Below, in pieces: positions 43,452 to 51,849 of a stretch of DNA of 64,000 nucleotides; position 1 is the first letter of the stretch, and each line of letters starts with the position of its first letter. The translations under genes and the position numbers were made by a program. The stretch is from an uncultured bacterium (GTDB lineage: Bacteria; Verrucomicrobiota; Kiritimatiellia; CAIKKV01). The notes under the pieces were generated by a model. It saw nothing but the letters and a program-made list of their open reading frames with translations. It searched no databases and was not told where the DNA came from. The stretch spans positions 62,001-126,000 of the forward strand of contig CALHRZ010000006.1 of the NCBI GenBank assembly GCA_938038445.1, in the 5' to 3' direction.

Positions 43452-45809
43452 ATGAAAACAAGCCCAGTATCTTGTACCCCGCTTCTGCGAAAACTCATCT
43501 TGTCGCGGGTCACCCCTTCGGAAGATGCGGGACTCGCCCTCTGTTCGCTCCCCCTTCCGCGGGAAACGCTTTCGACGCTTTCAATCGGTGGGCGTCCGAC
43601 GTGGCGTCAGGATATCGGCCAGTGGCCGAATGCCAAGCATCCCCTGCCCCGCCGGGCGTTTCTCGCTGCGGACCTCGAGAATCACGCGCCCTCCGCCCTT
43701 CCCCTTCGACTTGCTGCCCAAAAAACCAATCGAACAGAGCGCCCGGCTTCGGCCGAGCTGGTTCTTTTTGAAAAAAGCCCGGAACCCCACTTTTTTTGGG
43801 AACGCCATGCCGTGCGCTTGCGCTGGGAAAACCAAACGGTGGAATTTCTGATGGGACTTCGGGTCCGCGACGAAATTCACTGGTGGGAAGCCTGCCACCT
43901 CGTCGTTCGCGAGGAAAGTAACCTCTGTCGCGTGGTAGAAGTCGGCGGAGCCATCCCCCACGTCCAGACGGGATTCAAGGAACTCCAAAGCTTTCCGGGC
44001 TATACCAACCCCTTTCTCCATCGGCACAACTGGCTCAATGGGCACCTGTATCTCCGTCTGCATGCCAACGGCATTTGCGAAGTGTTCGCCCACCATATCA
44101 ACGCGAAATTTTTTGACGACGGACTGCCTCTTTCAGATGCCGTTCCTGTGCTTGGAATCCGTATTCCCGACGATCCGATGTCGCTGGGAAGCTGGGAAGG
44201 CACATGGACCGGCGACCTCCCCCTGCGCGAAGCGGGGAAGGTGCGCTTCGACCTTTCTGAATCCGCCTTCCTCGCAACGCCCGAGAAGCCAGGCAGATTC
44301 CGTTTTGACCGCGCTGCGGGAGTCTTGGTTTGGCAACCCTATCTCGGAATGGAACTGTTCGGCGGCGTTTGCCCAAACAGCAAAACGGGCGACCCATGGA
44401 TCTTCAAGGCAGAACAGCAGATCATACCAAGGGGTATGGGGCGAACTCTCCGTTTCTCCTTCAGCCTCAACCCTCGCCGCTCCCCCCGTATCGCTCGCTA
44501 TCTCGCCCCAAACTGGTGGTACGGACACTGCGAAGAACTGACCACAGCCCCCTTTCTACCCGTTTTCAATGAATACGACGGCGATCTCAATCGTTCGATG
44601 CAGTGGGTCCTCGCCACACAGGTTCAAACCGGCTTCGAAACGGGATCCATCCCCCGCGGAGCACGAGCCGACCGTCCCGGCCCCCACGAACCGGGGTGGG
44701 AAGGCGAAGTCGGCTATGCCGTTTTTCTCCAGGCCTGGCGAACATGCAGCGGCCCTCTTCTGGACGCCGCGCAGCGTAATGCCTATTTCTTTGCGGACGT
44801 CGCCGTGGACCACGCCGCCTTTCAGGTCCGAATGCACGGATATCCGCCGCACGCTTTCTCGGTTCCCATGCAGCGCATCCACGTCCTCGTCGCTTGTTTC
44901 CTCGAAACCGGTGACCCCTATCTGCTCCAGACCGCCCGGTCGGTGATCGAAAACGCCTACTGGATTCACAAAAACTCCTGGCCCCGGTTGTGCGTCGGTC
45001 GAGATGCCTGCTTTATCCGAGGTCTGATGATGCTCTATCGCTACTTCGGGCAGCAAACCGACCTGGAACGCGCCCATGACGCGGGACTGGATGTCTGGTC
45101 GACTCAACGGCCAAACGGCAGTTTCGGCGATCAGGGAGGAGGGTCCGGAATTCATGCATGGGGCGCTTATATCACAAAACCTTGGATGGGTTTTATGGCC
45201 GTCGGGGGACTCCTCGATTATCTCGAACTCGCGCCGGAAGAAGAACCCCGCTTCGTCGAAACAATCCAACGGTTCGCCGATTGGCTCATGCGGGAACGAT
45301 ACGATCACAAAGGCGTCATGGGATGGGGCTACCAGCATGACTACAATGGAAGCCGCCGCATGTATAATCCCGTTTCGGCCAACTGGACCGAATTGCCAGG
45401 CCCCACGCTCTGGCACAGCAATTACATCGCCCGGTTCATGACCTTCTGCGCGCTCCGCTTCAACCACGCCCCGTACTTCGATGCGTGGGCCGAAAGCGAG
45501 CGCGCTTCGATGGAATCCAAGGAAGACCGAGAAACACTCTCCGGAGGGGATCACTCGACGGCCCAGAACGGACAGTATCTTCCCTGGACACAGGCGCGCT
45601 TGTGGAACGCGCGGTTGAAGCCCGACGGCCGAATCGTTTGCGAACCCGTCTGGGCCGGCCCCCGCACACCCTCGGAAGGCGTCCTCTCCACACCCGTTGG
45701 AACCGTTCGCCTGTATTGGAAGGACGGGCGCCCCGCGGCAGAAGGAAAAGCCAAAGTGCTCTTCCGCAAAATTCGCCGCCTTCCCGGCCTCGACTCCTCC
45801 CCGGACTGA
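43452..45809 (+). CDS. Large protein of unrecognised family, probable alpha/alpha-toroid glycan enzyme
   Basis: 785 residues from ATG 43452. No signal peptide or lipobox, so cytosolic. Residues 1-350 are beta-rich with many Trp and Phe (HWWEACHLVVREESN, WQPYLGMELFGG). From about 370 the sequence is mainly helical with pairs spaced like a six-hairpin toroid: WEGEVGYAVFLQAWRTC, AFSVPMQRIHVLVACFLETG, CFIRGLMMLYRYFG, GSGIHAWGAYITKPWMGFMAVGGLLDYLEL. This layout occurs in unsaturated-uronyl hydrolases and polysaccharide lyases, but no family match is claimed. Divergent from gntR, facing KDG catabolism genes, so a uronic-acid-containing substrate is likely inference. Confidence 0.7.
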   Translation: MKTSPVSCTPLLRKLILSRVTPSEDAGLALCSLPLPRETLSTLSIGGRPTWRQDIGQWPNAKHPLPRRAFLAADLENHAPSALPLRLAAQKTNRTERPASAELVLFEKSPEPHFFWERHAVRLRWENQTVEFLMGLRVRDEIHWWEACHLVVREESNLCRVVEVGGAIPHVQTGFKELQSFPGYTNPFLHRHNWLNGHLYLRLHANGICEVFAHHINAKFFDDGLPLSDAVPVLGIRIPDDPMSLGSWEGTWTGDLPLREAGKVRFDLSESAFLATPEKPGRFRFDRAAGVLVWQPYLGMELFGGVCPNSKTGDPWIFKAEQQIIPRGMGRTLRFSFSLNPRRSPRIARYLAPNWWYGHCEELTTAPFLPVFNEYDGDLNRSMQWVLATQVQTGFETGSIPRGARADRPGPHEPGWEGEVGYAVFLQAWRTCSGPLLDAAQRNAYFFADVAVDHAAFQVRMHGYPPHAFSVPMQRIHVLVACFLETGDPYLLQTARSVIENAYWIHKNSWPRLCVGRDACFIRGLMMLYRYFGQQTDLERAHDAGLDVWSTQRPNGSFGDQGGGSGIHAWGAYITKPWMGFMAVGGLLDYLELAPEEEPRFVETIQRFADWLMRERYDHKGVMGWGYQHDYNGSRRMYNPVSANWTELPGPTLWHSNYIARFMTFCALRFNHAPYFDAWAESERASMESKEDRETLSGGDHSTAQNGQYLPWTQARLWNARLKPDGRIVCEPVWAGPRTPSEGVLSTPVGTVRLYWKDGRPAAEGKAKVLFRKIRRLPGLDSSPD

Positions 45810-46154
45810 CACCCGGGGTTGCCGTGTGAAGCGCGTTCCATTCGCCTGGCGGCGGGGGCAGGTCGCAGCGGCGACGGTGTAGTCGTGCTATCCCTCGCTC
45901 CCGTCGAAACGGTCTTCCTGGAGGCCGAACGCTTCGTCAGGTGGGTGGAGTAGCGGCCGAAGAAGCTTATCGGCCTGAAGCGGACGAGGTTCCGCTGGGA
46001 GGCGGACGGGCGGTTGACGCGAAATGACTAAGATCTGGCGCGGCCGTGTGCGCGAGCAGACGCCATGCAACGGGACTGAGGGCAGAGCCGGAAAATGTCA
46101 TCGCGTAGGCGACCTGACGGTTGGGTGAGAACCAGAACCGTGGTAAGAACCAGG
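45810..46154. other. Intergenic segment before the IS630 relic
   Basis: 345 bases after the large enzyme. The short ORFs have no recognised family. The segment may contain eroded 5-prime parts of the IS630 transposase, but I cannot see conserved residues. Confidence 0.4.
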
Positions 46155-46601
46155 CATGACCTCAGCACGCAGGGTATTTCTTGCATGGCCACCTCCCGTA
46201 CACTTTGATTCTGTTGATCCGTGTCCGCTTCATGTTCTATCGAGACGCCATGAACGCCCGTACCTTGACGGGATTCTTCGGCCGCTCGCTTCTCACAGTG
46301 GATGGCAAAGTCTTTCTGATCTTCGACAACCTGAAGGTCCATCATGCCCGGCCCGTGAAGAGTTGGCTGGCGAAGAACGCCCAGCGCATCGAACTGTTTC
46401 ACTTGCCGAGTTATTCGCCCGACCTCAATTCCCGATGAAGAGCTCAATTGCGACCTCGGGGCGCTGGTCGGCAGCAAGCCGGCTGCCCGATACAAAGGGC
46501 AATTGAAGCGCAATGCCCTTCGGCCCATGAGAAGCATCCCCAAGCAGCCTCAGCGAGTGCGCAAATACTTCAAACACAAGTCCATTGCCTTTGCAGCATA
46601 A
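46155..46601 (+). pseudogene. IS630-family transposase relic with frameshift
   Basis: The 46181-46438 frame (RVRFMFYRDAMNARTLTGFF, KVFLIFDNLKVHHARPVKSWL, IELFHLPSYSPDL) matches the DDE C-terminal half of IS630-type transposases. After SYSPDL a 1-base shift continues it as DEELNCDLGAL... KGQLKRNALRPM... VRKYFKHKSIAFAA and a TAA at 46599-46601, the normal family end. The first half, including the first DDE Asp and the helix-turn-helix, is missing. Non-functional. Confidence 0.8.
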
Positions 46602-46691
46602 TTTATGGCCGGATGAGTAATGAAATCCATCTCTTTTCGATCCGGCTCATCCTCTTTGAACTCGAGCCCTGGAAACCGATCGTCTGGGATT

Positions 46692-47330
46692 TTATATAAA
46701 CCCCGCATCGCCCAGCCGTTCCCAAGTAATTCCCAACTCCCCTTTCCGTATCGCCATTCGTCGGACATACTTGGCCAGAAGGTCCGTTTCCAAGTTGAGC
46801 AAATCTCCAACCGCAAGTTCCGGAAAAGACGTGTTCTCCCACGTGTGGGGAATAAGGTGAACTTCAAACCGATCGTCAAACAGTCGAGCAACCGTGAGGC
46901 TCACCCCGTTCACGGCAATCGAACCTTTCGGAACAATCTCCGCCATGAGCTCAGGAGGAGGCTGGATCTCCATAACTCGGTCGGCCCCTGCCCATCGGAG
47001 GGCAATCAAGACACCGACCCCGTCCACATGCCCGGTCACAAAATGGCCGCCTATTCGAGAGGACGGTGTGAGTGCCCGCTCCAAATTGAGACGCCGTCCG
47101 GGTGCAATCTGACCGAGTGTCGTTCGTTCGCAGGTTTCCAGAAGCAAATCGCAGACAAATTGGTCTTCCTCACACTCCGTAACCGTCAAACATACTCCCT
47201 CGACCGACACACTCTCCCCTCGCACCAGCGAGGACGACCATCCCCGGCAAGCAATCCGAACTCGTGCCCCCTCCGAACGGGATGTGCGGACGACCAATTG
47301 CCCGGTTGTTTCAATCAATCCCGTGAACAT
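46692..47330 (-). CDS. ribE: Riboflavin synthase alpha subunit
   Basis: 212 residues from ATG 47330 (GGAGG just before); the track start is upstream. Two similar lumazine-binding halves: MFTGLIETTG... VSVEGVCLTV and TGHVDGVG, then VKGSIAVNGVSLTV-type (here IVPKGSIAVNGVSLTV). It turns two 6,7-dimethyl-8-ribityllumazine into riboflavin. Last gene of the rib operon; it overlaps ribD by 16 bases. No stop-associated terminator was recognised. Confidence 0.95.
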   Translation of the reverse strand: MFTGLIETTGQLVVRTSRSEGARVRIACRGWSSSLVRGESVSVEGVCLTVTECEEDQFVCDLLLETCERTTLGQIAPGRRLNLERALTPSSRIGGHFVTGHVDGVGVLIALRWAGADRVMEIQPPPELMAEIVPKGSIAVNGVSLTVARLFDDRFEVHLIPHTWENTSFPELAVGDLLNLETDLLAKYVRRMAIRKGELGITWERLGDAGFI

Positions 47331-48445
47331 TTGTCCTCCCCCCATGCCGGGATGAAGTGAACCATCCAATCGGAGCCGACCCGGCGCATCGGACCCATGC
47401 GGCCCCGGATCGCGCGTTGAAGCGGCAGCGGTTCCCCTTGAAACCCACTGGTTCCGCCCAGCAGAATCGCCGGCGCATAAAAGAGGATCATATCATCCAC
47501 CAGTTTCCTCCAAAGCAAGTTGGCCGCCAACCGACCACCCCCTTCACACAAAACATGGAGAAAACCTTCCCGCCCCAGCCGCCGCAACACCGCTCCCAAA
47601 TGGATCCCCAACCGGCTTCTTCTAAACTTCCATACCGTGGCCCCGTTCGCGCTCCAAGCCCTAACGGAATCGGGAGAAACATCACCAGGCGCCGCCACAA
47701 TGGTCCGCGTTGCGGCCGTATCGCAAAACACTCGGGCGCCCGCCGGCAAATCGCCGTCGCCCGCCACCACAACGCGGAAAACAGGGGGCGCATTGGGGTC
47801 CCGGGGGAGCAGGGTCGGATCATCCGCTCGGATGGTACCGGCCCCCACCAAAATCGCATCCACACGCCGCCGTATCGCATGCACACACCGGCGCGCCGCT
47901 TCGCCGGTAATCCAACGGGAGCATCCCTTCGCATCCGCAATACGGCCGTCCAGCGTCAGGGCCAGTTTGAGGGTGACGTGTGGCCGACCGTTCAGAACCC
48001 ATGTTCGGAACGGCCTGATGAGCGCTTCGCACTCCTCTGCACACACCCCCGAAAGGACTTCGATTCCCGCGCGATCGAGAAGCGAGCGCGCCCGCCCCGA
48101 ATGCCTCGGATTCGGGTCCTCAGCGCCGTAAACCACACGGCGTATCCCCGCCCGAACAATCGCGTCTGTGCAAGGGGGAGTTCGCCCATACGTGGAACAC
48201 GGTTCCAACGTCACATACAAACACGCACCACGGGCCCGATCTCCCGCAGCTTTCAACGCTTCGATTTCCGCATGAGCGGCACCCGCTTTCCGATGCCACC
48301 CCTCCCCGACCCGATGGTCATTCCGCACCACAACCGCCCCGACCGGAGGATTGGGCCGCGTCCATCCCTCCCCCTTCCGAGCTAACGCAATCGCCCTTCG
48401 CATCCACCGGCAATCGGCCCCACTTTCGCCTCCTCTCGCACCCAT
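47315..48445 (-). CDS. ribD: Bifunctional riboflavin deaminase-reductase
   Basis: 376 residues. N-terminal deaminase: AGAAHAEIEALKAAG (Zn His and Glu), EPCSTYGRTPPCTDAI (Zn Cys pair). C-terminal reductase from about residue 150: VTLKLALTLDGRIA, GAGTIRADDPTL. It deaminates and reduces the pyrimidine intermediate in riboflavin synthesis. Its ATG shares a base with the ftsY stop (TAATG). Confidence 0.95.
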   Translation of the reverse strand: MGARGGESGADCRWMRRAIALARKGEGWTRPNPPVGAVVVRNDHRVGEGWHRKAGAAHAEIEALKAAGDRARGACLYVTLEPCSTYGRTPPCTDAIVRAGIRRVVYGAEDPNPRHSGRARSLLDRAGIEVLSGVCAEECEALIRPFRTWVLNGRPHVTLKLALTLDGRIADAKGCSRWITGEAARRCVHAIRRRVDAILVGAGTIRADDPTLLPRDPNAPPVFRVVVAGDGDLPAGARVFCDTAATRTIVAAPGDVSPDSVRAWSANGATVWKFRRSRLGIHLGAVLRRLGREGFLHVLCEGGGRLAANLLWRKLVDDMILFYAPAILLGGTSGFQGEPLPLQRAIRGRMGPMRRVGSDWMVHFIPAWGEDKCSRD

Positions 48446-49347
48446 TACACCTCCCCCTCAGAAGCACCCAGGATCGCCTGAACAAACGCATCAGGATCAA
48501 AAGGGACCAGATCGTCCATCCCTTCCCCAAGACCGGCATACCGAACCGGAATATTCAATTCTCGGCGAATTCCCAACACAAAACCCGCTTTAGCCGAACC
48601 GTCCAGTTTCGCCACAATCAGCCCCGTCAACGGCAGCGTGGCATGAAAATGGCGCGCTTGCGACAAGGCATTCGCTCCTATCGTCGCATCCAAAACCAGC
48701 CAGACCTCATGCGGTGCGCCCGGTAATGCCTTCCCCACACTACGACCCACTTTCTGAAGTTCGGCCATCAGCGCGTCGCGTGTATGCATGCGCCCGGCCG
48801 TGTCCACGATCACCGCGTGCGCACCACGGGAAACGGACGCCCGTACGGCATCGAACGCTACCGCAGCCGGATCTGCCCCCATCGGTCCCCCCACGCATTC
48901 GCAAGGCACACGCTCTGCCCATATCTGAAGTTGCTGCGAACCGGCCGCTCGAAAGGTATCCGCCGCCGCCAATAACGGTTTTCCGCCCGCCTTCAAAAGC
49001 CGTCGGGCCAGCTTGGCTGCCGTCGTGGTCTTCCCCGCCCCATTAACTCCTGCCAAAAGAATTACCCGTATCGCCCCCTGAGGGGCAGAAAGAAGGTCCG
49101 GTGATGGCGCCCCTAACGCGCGCTTCATCGCAGCCGAAAGACGATCTGAAAAACTTTCCCCCTCCCGCACCTGGCGGGCCTCCTCTAACAAGGCCGAAGC
49201 AACCCGCGGCGGAACGTCGGCCCTAATCAGCGTTTCCTCCAGTGTTTCCATCGTTCGCTCATCCGGCCGCCCCGCTCGAAAAAGCGCCCGAAGTCCCTCC
49301 GCCATCGCGCGCCGCGTCCGAGATAATGCGTTTCGCCACCCCATCAT
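48445..49347 (-). CDS. ftsY: Signal recognition particle receptor FtsY
   Basis: 300 residues. SRP GTPase NG domain: P-loop GVNGAGKTTTAAKL, DTFRAAGSQQL, DTAGRMHT, AKLDGSAKAG and GEGMDDLVPFD. The short N-terminus (about 20 basic residues) lacks the acidic A domain, a common shorter form. With Ffh it targets nascent membrane proteins to the translocon. It is embedded between nusB (4-base overlap) and ribD. Confidence 0.95.
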   Translation of the reverse strand: MMGWRNALSRTRRAMAEGLRALFRAGRPDERTMETLEETLIRADVPPRVASALLEEARQVREGESFSDRLSAAMKRALGAPSPDLLSAPQGAIRVILLAGVNGAGKTTTAAKLARRLLKAGGKPLLAAADTFRAAGSQQLQIWAERVPCECVGGPMGADPAAVAFDAVRASVSRGAHAVIVDTAGRMHTRDALMAELQKVGRSVGKALPGAPHEVWLVLDATIGANALSQARHFHATLPLTGLIVAKLDGSAKAGFVLGIRRELNIPVRYAGLGEGMDDLVPFDPDAFVQAILGASEGEV

Positions 49348-49835
49348 GAGATGGATGCTCCTTTTTCATGCGGCGACTCGGGAAGCCGCGGAGTCATATC
49401 CGGCTCAAGAGCCGTCCTCAGAGGGCGCATCAGCGTTTTGCCGATCCGGTCCAAGACGCCATTGACGAATTTCGCCGAAATCTCCCCCGAAAAATCGCGC
49501 GCCATGTCTACCGCCTCGTCAATCGAAACCACCGGGGGAATATCCTCTCGATAAAACATCTCATACGCCGCCAGACGAAGAATGTTCCGATCCACTCGGG
49601 ACATCCGCCGAAGATCCCAGTTTTCCGCCGCACTTCGGATGGCAAGATCCAACCGATCTTGACGTTCAAGAACGCCCCAGATCAGCCCTTCGGCCATCTC
49701 TCGCATTTTCGGAGGAACCGGCTCATCCTGCATCTCCCAAAAATCCCGCAGGGCAACGGTCGGATCATCATGCGGATATTCCAGGGCGTATAGAAATTGA
49801 ACGGCGCATTCCCGCGCCCGACGGCGCCACTTCAT
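49344..49835 (-). CDS. nusB: Transcription antitermination factor NusB
   Basis: 163 residues. RRRARECAVQFLYALEY at the N-terminus and SRVDRNILRLAAYEMFYREDIPPVVSIDEAV and FVNGVLDRIG near the end are typical NusB. With NusE/NusA it supports antitermination of rRNA operons. The frequent ribH-nusB pairing is kept here with a 4-base overlap. Confidence 0.95.
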   Translation of the reverse strand: MKWRRRARECAVQFLYALEYPHDDPTVALRDFWEMQDEPVPPKMREMAEGLIWGVLERQDRLDLAIRSAAENWDLRRMSRVDRNILRLAAYEMFYREDIPPVVSIDEAVDMARDFSGEISAKFVNGVLDRIGKTLMRPLRTALEPDMTPRLPESPHEKGASIS

Positions 49836-50305
49836 CCCGAAATCCCCGGTTGCTTGAACAAATTCGCCATCTCAATCGCCGCCAAAGCTGCCGTCCACCC
49901 TTTGTTGCCCGCCTTTGTCCCCGACCGCTCGATGGCCTGATCCAAATTTTCTGCCGTCACCACTCCGTTGATCACCGGAACCCCCGTGTCCAACGCGATC
50001 TTGGCCAGTGACCGCGAAACTTGTCCGTTGATCAGTTCGGCATGCCGGGTCGCCCCCTGAATCACGCAGCCCAATACGATTACCGCATCGTACCGACCCG
50101 ATCCGGCCATTTTTTGCGCGGCCAGCGGGGATTCATTGGCCCCTGGAACCCAGGCAACCGTAATGGCATCGGCGTCCACCCCATGCCGGACCAACGCATC
50201 TTCCGCGCCGGCCAAGAGTTGACGGGTAAACAGATCATTGAACCGGCTCACCACCACGCCGATCCGAAGCCCTTTGCCCTCGAGATGTGCACTGATTTCC
50301 TTCAT
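49832..50305 (-). CDS. ribH: 6,7-dimethyl-8-ribityllumazine synthase
   Basis: 157 residues from ATG 50305, AAAGGGAATCCCAC before it; the track adds 9 residues into the ribBA end. IGVVVSRFND, WVPGANESPLAAQKM and VLGCVIQGATRHAELI with the catalytic His. It condenses the pyrimidine and 3,4-dihydroxybutanone-4-phosphate; such proteins form icosahedral shells. Confidence 0.95.
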   Translation of the reverse strand: MKEISAHLEGKGLRIGVVVSRFNDLFTRQLLAGAEDALVRHGVDADAITVAWVPGANESPLAAQKMAGSGRYDAVIVLGCVIQGATRHAELINGQVSRSLAKIALDTGVPVINGVVTAENLDQAIERSGTKAGNKGWTAALAAIEMANLFKQPGISG

Positions 50306-50331
50306 GTGGGATTCCCTTTCCTGCTGGTTCA

Positions 50332-51576
50332 CTACAACAGATGACCCAGTTTCTTCTTCTTCGTTCGAAGGTAGGCCCGATTGTGGGGAGTCGCCGGCAC
50401 GATCAGAGACTCGCGTCCCACCACCCGCAGACCATATCCTTCAAGCCCAATGATCTTTCGGGGATTATTCGTCAGAAGCCGAATGCGGCGAAGACCAAGA
50501 TCGGCCAAAATCTGTGCACCAATCCCATAATCCCGCAAATCCGCTGGAAACCCCAGCCGTTCATTCGCCTCAACCGTGTCCAACCCCTGTCGTTGCTGCA
50601 GAGCATAGGCGTGAATCTTGTTGATCAACCCAATCCCCCGGCCTTCTTGACGCATGTACAGCACCGCGCCACACCCCTCCGCATTGACCCGCCGCAATGC
50701 TTGGCGCAACTGTTCGCCGCAATCGCACCGACAGGAACCGAACACATCTCCCGTCAGGCATTCGCTGTGAACCCGGACCAGCGGCGCCTTGGCTGCCGCC
50801 ACATCGCCTTTGACAAGCGCCACGTGACTCTCCCCCGTAGGCTTCTCACGGTACAGCACCAGCCGAAAATCCCCATACTGCGTCGGCAAATCCACCGACT
50901 CCACCCGCTCGATCAGCTTCTCCCGCAGCCGCCGATAGGCGATGAGATTGCGGATGGTCGTCATCCGAAGACCATGCCGCTGCGCAAATCGACGCAGTTC
51001 AGGATAACGAGCCATGTGGCCGTCTTCTCGCAAGATTTCACAAATCACGCCGCCGGGCGGCAATCCCGCCAACCGGGACAAATCCACTGCTGCCTCCGTG
51101 TGCCCCGCGCGGCGTAAAACCCCTCCCTCGCGCGCCTCCAACGGAAAAATATGACCCGGACTTACCAAATCATCACGGGTCGCCTTGGGGTCCATCAGAA
51201 CCTGGATCGTCCGCGCCCGATCGTGCGCGCTGATTCCGGTCGTCACCCCTTTCCGCGCATCCACCGACTGCAAAAAAGCCGTCCCATGATGATCCCCACC
51301 TCCTAACCGGGGCATCGGTGTCAAACCAAGCCGCATGACCCGATCCGAAGGAAGCGCCACACACAATAAACCACGACCATTTTTCAACATGAAGTTGATC
51401 GCTCGGGCACTGACCTTGGCGGCCGCTAAAATGAGGTCTCCTTCATTCTCCCGCCTCTCATCGTCCGTCACCACCACCATCTCCCCACGGCGGACAGCAG
51501 CCAGGACCGATTCGATTTCCCCCACAAGCGTTTGCTCGTGGGTTGCCTGCTCGACTTTCGTTTTCAAAGAGGACAT
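50332..51576 (-). CDS. ribBA: Bifunctional 3,4-dihydroxy-2-butanone-4-phosphate synthase / GTP cyclohydrolase II
   Basis: 414 residues from ATG 51576; the track start (51651) lies inside the riboswitch. Residues 20-220 are DHBP synthase (DDERRENEGDL, SPGHIFPL, AGHTEAAVDL). Residues 225-414 are GTP cyclohydrolase II with the Zn cysteines in HSECLTGDVFGSCRCDCGEQL and the RQEGRGIGL loop. First gene of the rib operon. Its ATG directly follows the T-run of the terminator, and no Shine-Dalgarno is visible. Confidence 0.95.
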   Translation of the reverse strand: MSSLKTKVEQATHEQTLVGEIESVLAAVRRGEMVVVTDDERRENEGDLILAAAKVSARAINFMLKNGRGLLCVALPSDRVMRLGLTPMPRLGGGDHHGTAFLQSVDARKGVTTGISAHDRARTIQVLMDPKATRDDLVSPGHIFPLEAREGGVLRRAGHTEAAVDLSRLAGLPPGGVICEILREDGHMARYPELRRFAQRHGLRMTTIRNLIAYRRLREKLIERVESVDLPTQYGDFRLVLYREKPTGESHVALVKGDVAAAKAPLVRVHSECLTGDVFGSCRCDCGEQLRQALRRVNAEGCGAVLYMRQEGRGIGLINKIHAYALQQRQGLDTVEANERLGFPADLRDYGIGAQILADLGLRRIRLLTNNPRKIIGLEGYGLRVVGRESLIVPATPHNRAYLRTKKKKLGHLL

Positions 51577-51604
51577 AAAAAACCCGAAACAAGAGTGTTT
51601 CGGG
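51577..51604 (-). terminator. Intrinsic terminator of the FMN riboswitch
   Basis: On the minus strand CCCGAAAC-ACTCTT-GTTTCGGG forms an 8-bp stem with a 6-nt loop, followed by TTTTTT. It is 35 nt downstream of the aptamer and immediately upstream of the ribBA ATG. Confidence 0.85.
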
Positions 51605-51639
51605 AACGACGGTGCAATGTCGACCGGCGGCAAGGGCCA

Positions 51640-51774
51640 ACCTTCTCCCATCCCGACTGTACGGTCGGCTCCGGATTTTCACCGGATCAGTCCGCCCAAG
51701 GCGGAGTCGCGGGCTATCACCGCCGGTCAGGACTTTCCCGCGCCACCGGCGCGGAATCACCCGTTCCCGAAGAC
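51640..51774 (-). promoter_or_regulatory. FMN riboswitch (RFN element)
   Basis: The minus-strand sequence has the conserved RFN blocks: CTTCGGGAACGGGTG, CCTGACCGGCGGTGATAGC, CGCGACTCCG, GATCCGGTGAAAATCCGGAGCCGACCGTACAGT, CGGGATGGGAGAAGG, with outer stem CTTCGG... GGAGAAGG. FMN binding would favour the following terminator and stop transcription of the rib operon. A weak promoter (TTGCCA, 15 nt, TATGAA) lies just upstream at 51802-51828. Confidence 0.92.
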
Positions 51775-51849
51775 AACTCCTCTTGCCTTTATGTCTCCTA
51801 TTTCATATTTTATTGAAAGGTTTGGCAAGAAAAAAACAGGGATAATCCC

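Noticed and set aside
44556-45812. 418-aa minus-strand ORF
   Set aside because: Antisense to the large enzyme; composition fits a third-frame shadow.
47357-48385. 342-aa plus-strand ORF
   Set aside because: Antisense to ribD.
51781-51830. TCTTGCC/GGCAAGA inverted repeat between the rib and ara operons
   Set aside because: Only 7 bases with a 36-base gap; probably chance.
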